The notes under the pieces were generated by a model that worked only from the letters and a program-made list of their open reading frames with translations, was not told where the DNA came from and ran no database searches. A stretch of 64,000 nucleotides of DNA from NCBI GenBank assembly GCA_026400535.1, contig JAPLOU010000039.1, positions 1 through 64,000 of the forward strand. The letters are read 5' to 3'. Below, piece after piece: positions 18,915 to 26,697 of the stretch. Position 1 is the stretch's first letter. Each line of letters opens with the position of its first letter. Origin of the DNA: Hyphomicrobiales bacterium. Its GTDB lineage: Bacteria; Pseudomonadota; Alphaproteobacteria; Rhizobiales; Beijerinckiaceae. Made by a program: the position numbers and the translations under genes.

Positions 18915-20011
18915 GTCAGCCTCAATCCGGCCTGCTTCATCAGCGGCAGAACCCGGTCGCAGAAGAAGGGCAGTTCATAGGTGTAGTTGACGAAGGTCAG
19001 CGCTGCGCCGGCATAGCCCTGCGCCGAGATCGCCGCCATGGTCTCGACGATCTTTTCGGGCGTTCCGACCAGAGGAAAGGTTCCGGCCCCGCCGGCGAAG
19101 CGCTTGCGATAGCTGTCGAAGACACGCTTGTCGTGCGAGTTCGCGAACTCCTTCTTCGACGCCATGTGGTAGTCGACCGCGGCGTGGTCCGCATCCGTCA
19201 CGGCGTATCTGTGGTAGTAATCCTCGGCCTCGGCCTGTGTTTCGCGGCAGACCACGTGGCAGACCGTGTAGATGCCGACTTCGCGGCCCACTTTGGCCGA
19301 CCGCTCCTTGATGTCGGCCACGTGCTTGTGACCATCCTCAAGCTCGCTGAAGGTCGAGAACAGAAAGTCGCAGTTCTGCGCCGCGAAATCGCGTCCTGGC
19401 GGACCGAACGCGGCATTCATGGTGACCGGGCGTGGCGCCTGGACGCTCGCGGGACGGCTGACCACGCCCTTCAGGTTGTAGTAGGCGCCTTCAAAGTCGA
19501 AGGGCTGGCGGGTGCCGTAGCAGCGATCGACGATGTCGATCCACTCACGCGCCTGACCGTAGGCATCGTCGCCGAGCTTGACGCCGAACATGGCGAACTC
19601 ATCGGGATTCCAGCCGCACACGATGTTCAGCCCGGCGCGCCCGCCTGCGATATGGTCGACTGTGGCCAGCGCTTTTGCGGCGTAGAGCGGGTGAACCAGC
19701 GGGACATGGACCGTCATGAACAGGCCGATGTTGCGGGTCGCGCTGGCCAGTCCCGCCGCCCAGGTGAAGGTCTCGAAGGAATGCTCGCGCACGCGGTTCT
19801 TGCCGCCAAAGCCGCGCCAGCGGGCGATGGGCAACAAAAACTCGAGACCTGCGCGGTCCGCAATCCCGGCAGCGTTGAGATTGTCTTCCCAGCTCGCGCG
19901 CCACCGTTCCGGAACGTCGGTGATCGCAAGCCCGCCATCGGCATTGGCTGAAAAAACGCCCAGCTTGAAGCGATTGGGGCCCTTGAGCGGATGTGACCTG
20001 CCGGAGATCAT
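18911..20011 (-). CDS. Luciferase-like (LLM) flavin-dependent monooxygenase
   Basis: A 366-residue TIM-barrel monooxygenase using reduced flavin. Motifs typical of the alkanesulfonate/pyrimidine monooxygenase group are visible: FLLPIARWRGFGG near residue 58, the conserved GRAGLNIVCGWNPDEF near 125, and a C-terminal LVGTPEKIVETM. It should insert oxygen into a C-N, C-S or ring bond. The start overlaps the GntR stop (ATGA), and the stop overlaps the flavin reductase start. It resembles RutA in type, but no other rut genes are present, so pyrimidine degradation is not supported. It is the likely first enzyme of the pathway. Confidence 0.9.
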   Translation of the reverse strand: MISGRSHPLKGPNRFKLGVFSANADGGLAITDVPERWRASWEDNLNAAGIADRAGLEFLLPIARWRGFGGKNRVREHSFETFTWAAGLASATRNIGLFMTVHVPLVHPLYAAKALATVDHIAGGRAGLNIVCGWNPDEFAMFGVKLGDDAYGQAREWIDIVDRCYGTRQPFDFEGAYYNLKGVVSRPASVQAPRPVTMNAAFGPPGRDFAAQNCDFLFSTFSELEDGHKHVADIKERSAKVGREVGIYTVCHVVCRETQAEAEDYYHRYAVTDADHAAVDYHMASKKEFANSHDKRVFDSYRKRFAGGAGTFPLVGTPEKIVETMAAISAQGYAGAALTFVNYTYELPFFCDRVLPLMKQAGLRLT

Positions 20012-20772
20012 GATCTGCCTGCCAATCCGGCCTGCCGCGATCTGATCAGACCCTGGTCCGCGCCCGGAATCGCCTGGATTTCGTGTGACCGCACGGCGAA
20101 GAACGCCCGCTCGGCTGCCTTGAGAAAGTTCGTCATGGTGGTGGCCGCCGCCGACGTGTCGCGATCGTGAAATGCGGCGTTGAGGGCCTCGAGGCCTTGG
20201 CAGACAACGCCACGCGTGGCGCGGTCGGCCAGGGTGCTGAGGCGCACGGTCTGCACATGGTCGACAAAGCGGGCGATCGTGTTGGCCAGCCGCTCATTCC
20301 TGACGGCTGAAAGCCAGGCCGTCCGGAAATTGATGTTGGCCAGGATCAGCCGTTCCACGTCATCCGCCGCGACAGCCTTGCGCGCCTGCTCGATGGCTGC
20401 GGCCAGCAAGCCCTGATCGGCGGCGGTCATGTCCCGCGCGGCATTGGCTGCAGCAAGCGGTTCGAGCAGGTGCCGGATCTCGAAAATGTCCCTGATATCG
20501 TCGAGGCTGAGCTTTGGGGTCACAAAGCCGCGCGTGGTTCCGACAAGGTATCCCTCGTTCGCCAGCCGGAGCAGGGCCTCGCGCGCGGGCATCCGCGAGG
20601 TGCCATACCCGGCGGCCACCTCGAGATCGACAAGGCGCTGGTCATGTCCGATGGCGCAGCGCTGCAGCCGGCCCCTGAGATCGAGATAGATGCGCTCGCT
20701 CAGACTGTCGCGCCGGTGCAGGCGACGCACCTCGGCAGTCGCGTCGTTCCGCTCCCAGGAGCTATTGTTCAT
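20008..20772 (-). CDS. GntR-family (FCD domain) transcriptional regulator, first gene of the 13-gene operon
   Basis: A 254-residue regulator with an N-terminal winged helix (LSERIYLDLRGRL, then GTSRMPAREALLRLANEGYL near 50-70) and a C-terminal FCD ligand-binding domain rich in helices (DIFEIRHLLEPLAAANAAR near 110-130). ATGs at 20778 and 20772 are both possible. The palindrome at 20775-20794 lies on the start, so binding would block its own promoter. As the first gene of the operon, coupled to the monooxygenase, it probably represses the whole set until a pathway acid, the usual FCD ligand, binds. Confidence 0.9.
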   Translation of the reverse strand: MNNSSWERNDATAEVRRLHRRDSLSERIYLDLRGRLQRCAIGHDQRLVDLEVAAGYGTSRMPAREALLRLANEGYLVGTTRGFVTPKLSLDDIRDIFEIRHLLEPLAAANAARDMTAADQGLLAAAIEQARKAVAADDVERLILANINFRTAWLSAVRNERLANTIARFVDHVQTVRLSTLADRATRGVVCQGLEALNAAFHDRDTSAAATTMTNFLKAAERAFFAVRSHEIQAIPGADQGLIRSRQAGLAGRS

Positions 20773-20774
20773 CG

Positions 20775-20794
20775 GCATACTGAATACGGTATGC
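20775..20794. promoter_or_regulatory. Probable GntR operator of the 13-gene operon
   Basis: Perfect inverted repeat GCATAC-N8-GTATGC, seen directly. It overlaps the predicted -10 and start region of the minus-strand operon and the first codons of the GntR gene. GntR/FCD regulators typically bind such short AT-core palindromes. It differs in spacing from the four repeats at 32.9-41.7 kb, so a different regulator, presumably the adjacent one, is expected. Confidence 0.6.
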
Positions 20795-20814
20795 AGCCAT
20801 CAACGGCCCGTCAA
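20786..20814 (-). promoter_or_regulatory. Possible sigma-70 promoter of the 13-gene operon
   Basis: Read on the minus strand, TTGACG (20814-20809) is followed after 17 bases by TACCGT (20791-20786). This would start transcription near 20779, almost at the regulator's first ATG, giving a leaderless or near-leaderless message. The -35 is good and the -10 weak. Confidence 0.4.
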
Positions 20815-21006
20815 CAGGCATGACGCGAGGGGTCGCGACCATCGCCGGACCATGCCGGCCGCATCGTCGACATGGTCGCCGTCGCGACTGTCACGGACGG
20901 GCTTGAGCGCCGCCATGGCCGCTGTCGGGAACAGCGCGCCAAGCGGCAGGCGGAAAGGGGCTCGTCCAAGGCTTCGCTGGACGTTGGTCGTCCTGGTCAT
21001 GCGCAT
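20800..21006 (-). CDS. Possible small protein (68 aa), unknown
   Basis: A short frame on the minus strand between the LysR gene and the GntR gene. It has a good ribosome site (GGAGG, 7 bases before the ATG) and codes 68 residues, basic, starting MRMTRTTNVQRS with a short hydrophobic middle (LPLGALFPTAAMAALKP). I recognise no family. It would lie just upstream of the operon promoter on the same strand. It could be a real small gene or only chance; the good ribosome site is the sole support. Confidence 0.3.
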   Translation of the reverse strand: MRMTRTTNVQRSLGRAPFRLPLGALFPTAAMAALKPVRDSRDGDHVDDAAGMVRRWSRPLASCLLTGR

Positions 21007-21069
21007 GGTCTTGCCTCCGGGATCTGACGGTCTGGCGGCCGCGGGATGCCGTGGCTGCATGCTGTCCGG

Positions 21070-21963
21070 CTAGCGCAGGTCCAGCCCCGGGGCGTCGGCC
21101 TGCAGCAGGACCCTCAACAGCGGATTGGGAAACCGCCGCTCGACCGTGACCGCGTAGAAGGTCTCCGCGATGTCCGGCAGGCGGTCGATTTCCACCAGCA
21201 GCCCTGTGGAGAGCTCATCCTTTACCACGATGGGAGGCAAGACCGCCAGTCCGAGGCCCTCGCGCGCCAGAAGGCGCATCATCGCCATGTCGTCGACTTC
21301 GGCCACGATCTGCGGCCGGATGCCGAGGCGGTCCGTCAGCGCGTCGAATCCGGTCCTGATGCTGCTGTCTGACGTTGGCAGGATGACAGGATGCGCCGCC
21401 AGCAGTTCGGGCAGGTCATGTGCGCCGCCGGTTCGTCCCGGCACACCGACGAGGCTCACCCGTTGCTCCGCCAGGCGGTACGAAACAAAGGGGGTCACCG
21501 CGTCGCGCGGCGGCGACTGGTTGACCAGCACCACGTCCAGGCTGAGCGCGGCAAGCGCCCGGAGCAGTTCGGCCGTGCCGGCCGAGCGCAGGATCAGCTC
21601 GACATCGGTGCGGCCCATGACGGGCCTGAGGAAGCCGAGCTGGAAGTTGCGTGATAGGGTGGCCAGCGCGCCGACGCGCAAAGCCTGCCGCGCCCGTCCG
21701 GTTTGCCTCAGCGTGCCGAGCAGCTCCTCGCCCATGGCGAAGATCGAGTCGGCGTGGTCGAGGGCGATGCGCCCGGCCTCCGTCAGGTGCAGCTGACGGC
21801 CGCGTCGTTCGAACAGCGCATGGCCCATGCGCTCTTCCAGTTTGCGGATCTGAACCGACAGCGCCGATTGCGACAGATTCAGCCGTGCTGCGGTGCGCGT
21901 CAGGTTGCCGTCATGGGCGACGGCCCAGAAGTAGCGCAGGTGGTTGTAGTTCAGATCCATCAT
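21070..21963 (-). CDS. LysR-family regulator, likely of dabBA
   Basis: A 297-residue LysR-type regulator. Its N-terminal helix-turn-helix (NYNHLRYFWAVAHDGNLTRTAARL, in part, then LSQSALSVQIRKLEERMG) is of the NhaR/CbbR-like subgroup and is followed by a periplasmic-binding-protein-like effector domain. ATGs at 21963 and 21960 are both possible; no ribosome site is evident. It is transcribed divergently from dabB with a 101-base shared control region containing two inverted repeats. LysR regulators often sit this way beside DAB and other inorganic-carbon genes, so control of dabBA by carbon status is likely but inferred. Confidence 0.88.
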   Translation of the reverse strand: MMDLNYNHLRYFWAVAHDGNLTRTAARLNLSQSALSVQIRKLEERMGHALFERRGRQLHLTEAGRIALDHADSIFAMGEELLGTLRQTGRARQALRVGALATLSRNFQLGFLRPVMGRTDVELILRSAGTAELLRALAALSLDVVLVNQSPPRDAVTPFVSYRLAEQRVSLVGVPGRTGGAHDLPELLAAHPVILPTSDSSIRTGFDALTDRLGIRPQIVAEVDDMAMMRLLAREGLGLAVLPPIVVKDELSTGLLVEIDRLPDIAETFYAVTVERRFPNPLLRVLLQADAPGLDLR

Positions 21964-21966
21964 ATG

Positions 21967-21997
21967 TTCGATAATAACGAATGTTTCAGTCGAAACA
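21967..21997. promoter_or_regulatory. Paired inverted repeats between lysR and dabB
   Basis: Two adjacent palindromes are visible: TTCG-N7-CGAA (21967-21981) and the perfect TGTTTC-N4-GAAACA (21982-21997). They lie directly upstream of the lysR start and end 9 bases before the dabB -10 element. LysR proteins usually bind such a pair as activation and recognition sites. Confidence 0.6.
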
Positions 21998-22006
21998 ATG
22001 AATTTT

Positions 22007-22012
22007 TATAAT
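22007..22012 (+). promoter_or_regulatory. Probable -10 element of dabBA
   Basis: A perfect TATAAT lies 52 bases before the chosen dabB start, predicting a start near 22019. The matching -35 position (21984-21989) lies inside the TGTTTC palindrome and is a poor match to TTGACA, as expected for an activator-dependent promoter. Confidence 0.5.
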
Positions 22013-22064
22013 GACCAATCCCATCGTATGCAGCGCTTGAGACCGCGACACGATGGAGATCCGC

Positions 22065-23636
22065 ATGTCCTTTCAGTTCCTGCCCCTGGCCGCTCCGGCT
22101 GCCCTGCTGGCTGCCGCGGCGCTTGCCGCCGGCTCGCCGGGATTGAGGCCGCTTTCCGCGATCAACGCCTCTGGCCTGGCTGCGGTGGCGGCGCTGCTGG
22201 CCGCTGCCCTGAGCCTTGCCCTGTTGCTGCTCAATGGGCCTGGAACAAGCCCGCTCATCGGCCTGGGCGGCATCGGCATCTCGGTGAGGCTGGATGCGGT
22301 CAGCGCGGTCATGGCCTTTCTTGTTGCATTTGTCGGCTGGGTCGTGCTGCGCTATGCGGCGCACTATCTGGACGGCGAACAGCGGCAGGGCCCGTTCACG
22401 GCCTGGCTGCTCATGACGCTCGCAGCGGTCCTGATGCTGGTGCTGGCGGGCAACCTCTGGCAACTGGTCGCCGCCTGGGTCGCCACCAGCCTGTGCCTGC
22501 ACCGCTTGCTGCTGTTCTATCCCGAGCGCATCGCAGCGCAGCGTGCGGCCCGCAAGAAGTTCGTGACAGCCAGGCTGGGTGATGCCGCCCTGATCGCTGC
22601 AGCCAGTCTCCTCGCCGTCGGTTACGGCACGAGCGATATCGCGACCATACTGGCTCTGGCGCGGACCGGTGCCGCGCCGTCATCGGCGCTCTGGGCAGCC
22701 GCTCTGCTCGCGCTCGCCGCCATCCTCAAATCCGCGCAGTTTCCCCTGCACGGCTGGCTGACCGAGGTGATGGAGACGCCGACCCCGGTGTCGGCGCTGC
22801 TGCATGCGGGCGTGATCAATGCGGGAGGGTTCCTCCTGATCCGCTTTGCCGACGTGCTGCTGCTGGCCCCGGGCATCCTTGCGGTGCTGGTCATACTGGG
22901 CGGTTTCACGGCCCTGTTCGGGAGCCTTGTGATGCTGACACAACCGGCCGTGAAGACCTCCCTGGCCTGGTCGACCGTGGCGCAGATGGGTTTCATGATG
23001 CTGCAGTGCGGCCTGGCCCTGTTCCCGCTCGCCCTGCTCCACATCGTTGCGCACGCGCTCTACAAGGCCCATTCCTTCCTGGCCTCCGGCGGCGCTGTCG
23101 AACGGATCGCCGCCGACCGCAGGCCCGGCGCGGTGGCCATTCCGGGCGCCGGCGCCGTGGTGCGGGCCTTCCTGAGCGCGCTGGTGATCTATGGCCTGTG
23201 CGGTGTGGTCTTCGGCTTCGCCCAGAAATCGCCGCAGGCAATTGCGCTGGGTGCAATCCTGATCCTCGGCGTCGCCTATCTGCTGGCGCAGGGCCTGGCG
23301 GAGGCCGCCCCCCGCGCCCTGACGCAGCGGACCGCGCTCTATGCCATGGCTGCGGCAACCGGGTACTTCGCGCTCCAGACCGCTGCGGAGTGGCTTCTGA
23401 CCGGATCTGCGTCGGCCACTTTGCCGGCGACGCCCCCGCCCGGTCCTCTGGAATGGGCGCTGATCGTGCTTGCGGTCCTCAGTTTCGGCTTCGTCGCCGT
23501 GATCCAGGCGCTGTTCCCGCTCTGGGCTTATCACCCTGCCGCAGCCGGATTGCGGGTCCATCTGGCGAACGGGCTTTACGCCAACGCCATCCTCGACCGC
23601 GTGCTGGGCGGCTGGACCTCATCCAAGACAAACTGA
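22065..23636 (+). CDS. dabB: DabB, NuoL-like membrane subunit of the DAB inorganic-carbon uptake complex
   Basis: A 523-residue polytopic membrane protein of the NuoL/MrpA family with about 13-14 helices. The conserved [17 protein letters not shown] lies near residues 240-256 and a central [12 protein letters not shown] near 335. It is shorter than NuoL and lies alone with dabA, not in a nuo operon. DabB is thought to pass cations or protons to drive the carbonic-anhydrase-like DabA, accumulating bicarbonate in the cytoplasm. The ATG at 22065 is preferred to 22053 because GGAG lies 6 bases before it. Transcription is from the LysR-linked promoter. Confidence 0.92.
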   Translation: MSFQFLPLAAPAALLAAAALAAGSPGLRPLSAINASGLAAVAALLAAALSLALLLLNGPGTSPLIGLGGIGISVRLDAVSAVMAFLVAFVGWVVLRYAAHYLDGEQRQGPFTAWLLMTLAAVLMLVLAGNLWQLVAAWVATSLCLHRLLLFYPERIAAQRAARKKFVTARLGDAALIAAASLLAVGYGTSDIATILALARTGAAPSSALWAAALLALAAILKSAQFPLHGWLTEVMETPTPVSALLHAGVINAGGFLLIRFADVLLLAPGILAVLVILGGFTALFGSLVMLTQPAVKTSLAWSTVAQMGFMMLQCGLALFPLALLHIVAHALYKAHSFLASGGAVERIAADRRPGAVAIPGAGAVVRAFLSALVIYGLCGVVFGFAQKSPQAIALGAILILGVAYLLAQGLAEAAPRALTQRTALYAMAAATGYFALQTAAEWLLTGSASATLPATPPPGPLEWALIVLAVLSFGFVAVIQALFPLWAYHPAAAGLRVHLANGLYANAILDRVLGGWTSSKTN

Positions 23637-23671
23637 GCCCCCATCACGGCCCGACTGAAGGAGCTTTCACC

Positions 23672-26071
23672 ATGACCATCCAGCCGCCCATGCCAGCCTT
23701 TGAGCTGTCGCACGTCACCGTCGCCGCGGACCGGGCAGCCCGCGCCATTCCACCGGCCTGGCCGCTCGCGTCGAGCGTCGCGGTGAACCCCTATCTCGGG
23801 CAGGCCAACGCCAGCCTGGCGGATACCGGCGCGAGGCTCGCGCGCGTGGCCGGCCTGCCCGTCACCTTGCCGCGCGCCCACTATGCCGCGCGGATCGCTT
23901 CGGGCGCGATCAGCGAGGCCGATCTGGCCGGCGCGCTCGCGGCAGCGCCGCCTGCCCTGCGCCCTGCCAGCATTGCAGCGCTCGTCGAACTGGCCAAACA
24001 GCCCGCCAGGTCGGCTGATGCACTGCCGACCGTCGCTGACCTCGCCGCCGAAGCTTCCGGCATCGACTGGCCTGCAATCATCGCCGAGCGCTTCGGAGCC
24101 TGGGCGGCCAGCCATTTCGATGAGGGCCAGGCGCTCTGGTCCGCGCCGCAGGGCAAATCGGTTTATGCCGCCTGGCGGGCCGCCGCGATCCATGACCTGA
24201 CACCGGAGGTGCTGGGGCTGCGCGGTTTCGCGGCCCATGTGGCGCAGAGCCCTGACGACGCGATGGATGCCATCGCGCGGGCGGCAGAGCGCCTCGGGAT
24301 CCAGCCCGGAGGCTTCGACACCACCTTCCACCAGCTCCTCATGACACTGGGCGGCTGGCCGCAATATGCCCGCTATCGCCTCTGGCAGGCCGAACTGGAC
24401 GGCCTGACGGACAGCGCCGTCACGGACATGCTCGCGATCCGGCTTGTCTGGGAAGAGGCCCTGTTCGGGCTTGATGGCCCGCGCATCGCCGGCGCATGGC
24501 AGGCCGCCTGCGCGGCTCATGCCATGCCCGTCGCAGCCTGTGCCGCAATGATCGCCGATGAAATCCTGCAGGAGGCGGCGGAGCGGGCGGCCCAACGGTC
24601 CCTCGCCGCGACACTGGCCGGTCCGGCTCCCGGGGACGGGTATGGCCGGCCCTCCCTGCAGGCGGCCTTCTGCATCGATGTCCGTTCCGAGGTGTTCCGC
24701 CGCGCGCTCGAGGCGGTCGATCCGTCGATCCGCACCCTTGGCTTTGCGGGGTTCTTCGGCATCACGGCCTCGCACCGGCGCTTTGCGTCGGACACGGCAG
24801 AACTGCGCCTGCCCGTGCTGCTCAAGCCGAACGTCTTCACCTGTTCCGGCGGACCGGAGGACGCGCCCTCGGATCAGGCCGCCCGTCTGACAGTGCGCGC
24901 CAGGCGGGCCTGGGGACGCTTCAAGCTGGCGGCGGTGTCATCATTCGCCTTTGTTGAGGCCACCGGTCCGGTCTATGCCGCAAAACTGGTCAGGGACACG
25001 CTCGGCTTGACGGCGAACGCCACTCCGGACGATCGTGCCCCGCGCCTCAATCCGGTGCTCGATCTGGGTGCGCGCACGGAGGCGGCGGAGGCCGTCCTGC
25101 GGGCCATGTCGCTGACCGAGGGCTTCGCACGACTGGTCATCCTGGCCGGCCATGGCACCAATGTCGTCAACAATCCCCATGCCAGCGCGCTGCACTGCGG
25201 CGCCTGCGGCGGCTATTCCGGCGAGGTGAATGCGCGGCTGCTGGCGGCCCTGCTGAACGACCGTGAGGTCCGGGCCGGCCTTGCGCCCAAGGGCATCGCC
25301 ATCCCGGAGGACACGCTGTTTGTCGGGGCCTTGCATGACACGACGACGGATGATGTCCTGCTCTATGCCGCCGACCATGCGGCCGATGGGCATGGCGATG
25401 ACCTGCGGCAGGCGCGCGACTGGCTGGCCAGGGCCGGAACCCTGACACGGGCCGAACGGGCGCTGAGGCTGCCAAGGGCCGGCGGCGAAGCGGATGTCTC
25501 TCCGCGCAGCCGGGACTGGGCGGAAACACGCCCTGAATGGGCGCTGGCAGGTTGCAGGGCCTTCATTGCCGCGCCAAGACTGCGCACAGCCGGCAGGAGC
25601 CTCGCCGGGCAGGCCTTCCTGCATGATTATGACTGGGCAAAGGACCAGGGCTTCGGCGTGCTGGAGCTGATCATGACCGCGCCTGTGGTGGTCGCCAGCT
25701 GGATCAGCCTGCAATACTACGCGTCGACGGTCGCGCCCGGTTTCTTTGGGGCGGGCAACAAGCTCCTGCACAATGTCGTCGGGGGTATCGGCGTGGTCGA
25801 AGGCAATGGCGGATCCCTGCGCACCGGCTTGCCATGGCAGTCTGTCCATGATGGCGAGGCCTTCGCGCACGAGCCCCTGCGCTTGACCGTCTGCATCGAA
25901 GCGCCCATCGAGGCCATGACGGGCATCCTGCGGCATCACGAGGGCGTCAGGGCCCTGTTTGACAATCGCTGGCTGCATCTGTTCGCGCTCGACGAGGCCG
26001 GGCAGATGGCGATGCGCTATGCAGGCGATCTCGCCTGGGAACCCTACGGGGCGCCCGTGGTTCTCAACTAG
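23672..26071 (+). CDS. dabA: DabA, zinc (carbonic-anhydrase-like) subunit of the DAB inorganic-carbon uptake complex
   Basis: A 799-residue soluble, membrane-associated protein (formerly DUF2309). The proposed zinc and active-site residues are all present with the family spacing: Cys334 and Asp336 (FCIDVRSE), His494 (GHGTNVVNN) and Cys509 (LHCGACGG). The frame is open far upstream, but the ATG at 23672 has AGGAG 9 bases before it, begins the typical [16 protein letters not shown] leader, and follows dabB by 35 bases. With DabB it forms an energy-coupled CO2-to-bicarbonate trap. In a heterotroph or facultative autotroph it would supply bicarbonate for carboxylases at air-level CO2. Confidence 0.94.
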   Translation: MTIQPPMPAFELSHVTVAADRAARAIPPAWPLASSVAVNPYLGQANASLADTGARLARVAGLPVTLPRAHYAARIASGAISEADLAGALAAAPPALRPASIAALVELAKQPARSADALPTVADLAAEASGIDWPAIIAERFGAWAASHFDEGQALWSAPQGKSVYAAWRAAAIHDLTPEVLGLRGFAAHVAQSPDDAMDAIARAAERLGIQPGGFDTTFHQLLMTLGGWPQYARYRLWQAELDGLTDSAVTDMLAIRLVWEEALFGLDGPRIAGAWQAACAAHAMPVAACAAMIADEILQEAAERAAQRSLAATLAGPAPGDGYGRPSLQAAFCIDVRSEVFRRALEAVDPSIRTLGFAGFFGITASHRRFASDTAELRLPVLLKPNVFTCSGGPEDAPSDQAARLTVRARRAWGRFKLAAVSSFAFVEATGPVYAAKLVRDTLGLTANATPDDRAPRLNPVLDLGARTEAAEAVLRAMSLTEGFARLVILAGHGTNVVNNPHASALHCGACGGYSGEVNARLLAALLNDREVRAGLAPKGIAIPEDTLFVGALHDTTTDDVLLYAADHAADGHGDDLRQARDWLARAGTLTRAERALRLPRAGGEADVSPRSRDWAETRPEWALAGCRAFIAAPRLRTAGRSLAGQAFLHDYDWAKDQGFGVLELIMTAPVVVASWISLQYYASTVAPGFFGAGNKLLHNVVGGIGVVEGNGGSLRTGLPWQSVHDGEAFAHEPLRLTVCIEAPIEAMTGILRHHEGVRALFDNRWLHLFALDEAGQMAMRYAGDLAWEPYGAPVVLN

Positions 26072-26697
26072 GGCGGTGCAGCCGCTTGCATGGTGTGGCG
26101 CCGATCCATCCAAGGCGCGGTGCAGCGCTCGTGCGCGTTGTCCTGATCCAGACTGGGTCCTGATCAAGACAAGGATCATCAGGAAGCCCGCAAGCGTCCG
26201 CCGCGCCGGCAAGGGCGGCCTGGACTGCCTTTAGGCCAACGCCGTCGCCGCCGGGAGGCGCCGACGGCTGAGCGCGCCCGCCCTGGGCACGTTCCTCGCC
26301 ATCGCCGATCTCTGGCGCCTGACCGAGGAACAGCGCCGTCTGTTGTTGGGGAAGCGGTCTTCGCGTCCACCCAGGACAGCGCACCGCAAGCCTTCGGGGA
26401 ACGCCTGCTGAGCGAAGGCGAGGCCGGAATTGCCGATGACAGCCTCCGTCTTGCCGGCGGAAGCAACGTCGTTGCCTTCCGACCGGGCCTCATTCGCGCT
26501 GTGGTTCAGACGGATCTTGTCCGGTTTGCCGTGCGCGCCGGCGCGCGGCGCATCGATGTCGTCAGGTTGGCAGGCCCGCAGGCGCTTCGACCATCCGCGC
26601 CTGTCCAGAGGCGAACAGACCAAACCCGTCTTGATCAAGGTCAAGGCTTTGTCCCTGCGGCCGTGCTTCATCTTGGTCCGTCAAACGGCAGCGGAAC
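26072..26697. other. 626-bp gap between dabA and the exporter, relics only
   Basis: No intact gene is supported. Frames in both strands are Arg-rich with poor starts. A fragment resembling an MbcA/ParS/Xre antitoxin is annotated separately within it. The direct repeat-like CTGATCCAGA / CTGATCAAGA (26142-26169) is short and probably trivial. Codon use in the rest looks unlike neighbouring genes. Confidence 0.4.
26235..26411 (+). pseudogene. Possible fragment of an MbcA/ParS/Xre-type antitoxin
   Basis: A 58-codon open stretch after a TAG, with no ATG. It contains LGTFLAIADLWRLTEEQRR followed by LLLG, close in pattern to the helix-turn-helix of MbcA/ParS/Xre antitoxins (F-x-x-IAD-x-W-x-L-x-x-EEQ-x-x-LLG). 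The frame then turns into unrelated Arg/Ser-rich sequence, as after a frameshift, and no RES-type toxin follows. It is probably a relic of a toxin-antitoxin pair. Confidence 0.35.

Noticed and set aside
17583-20011. Pyrimidine (rut) degradation operon
   Set aside because: Only the RutA/RutF-like monooxygenase and reductase types are shared; RutB-E and RutG are absent and the other genes do not fit.
22065-23636. NuoL subunit of respiratory complex I or an Mrp antiporter
   Set aside because: No other nuo or mrp genes are present; the protein is shorter and is followed by dabA, which identifies the DAB pair.
23006-23671. N-terminal extension of DabA to the first codon of its open frame
   Set aside because: The extension overlaps dabB in another frame, and AGGAG plus the conserved leader place the start at 23672.
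26072-26697. Insertion sequence or transposase remnant between dabA and the exporter
   Set aside because: No transposase motif, terminal inverted repeats or target duplication could be seen; only an antitoxin-like fragment is arguable.
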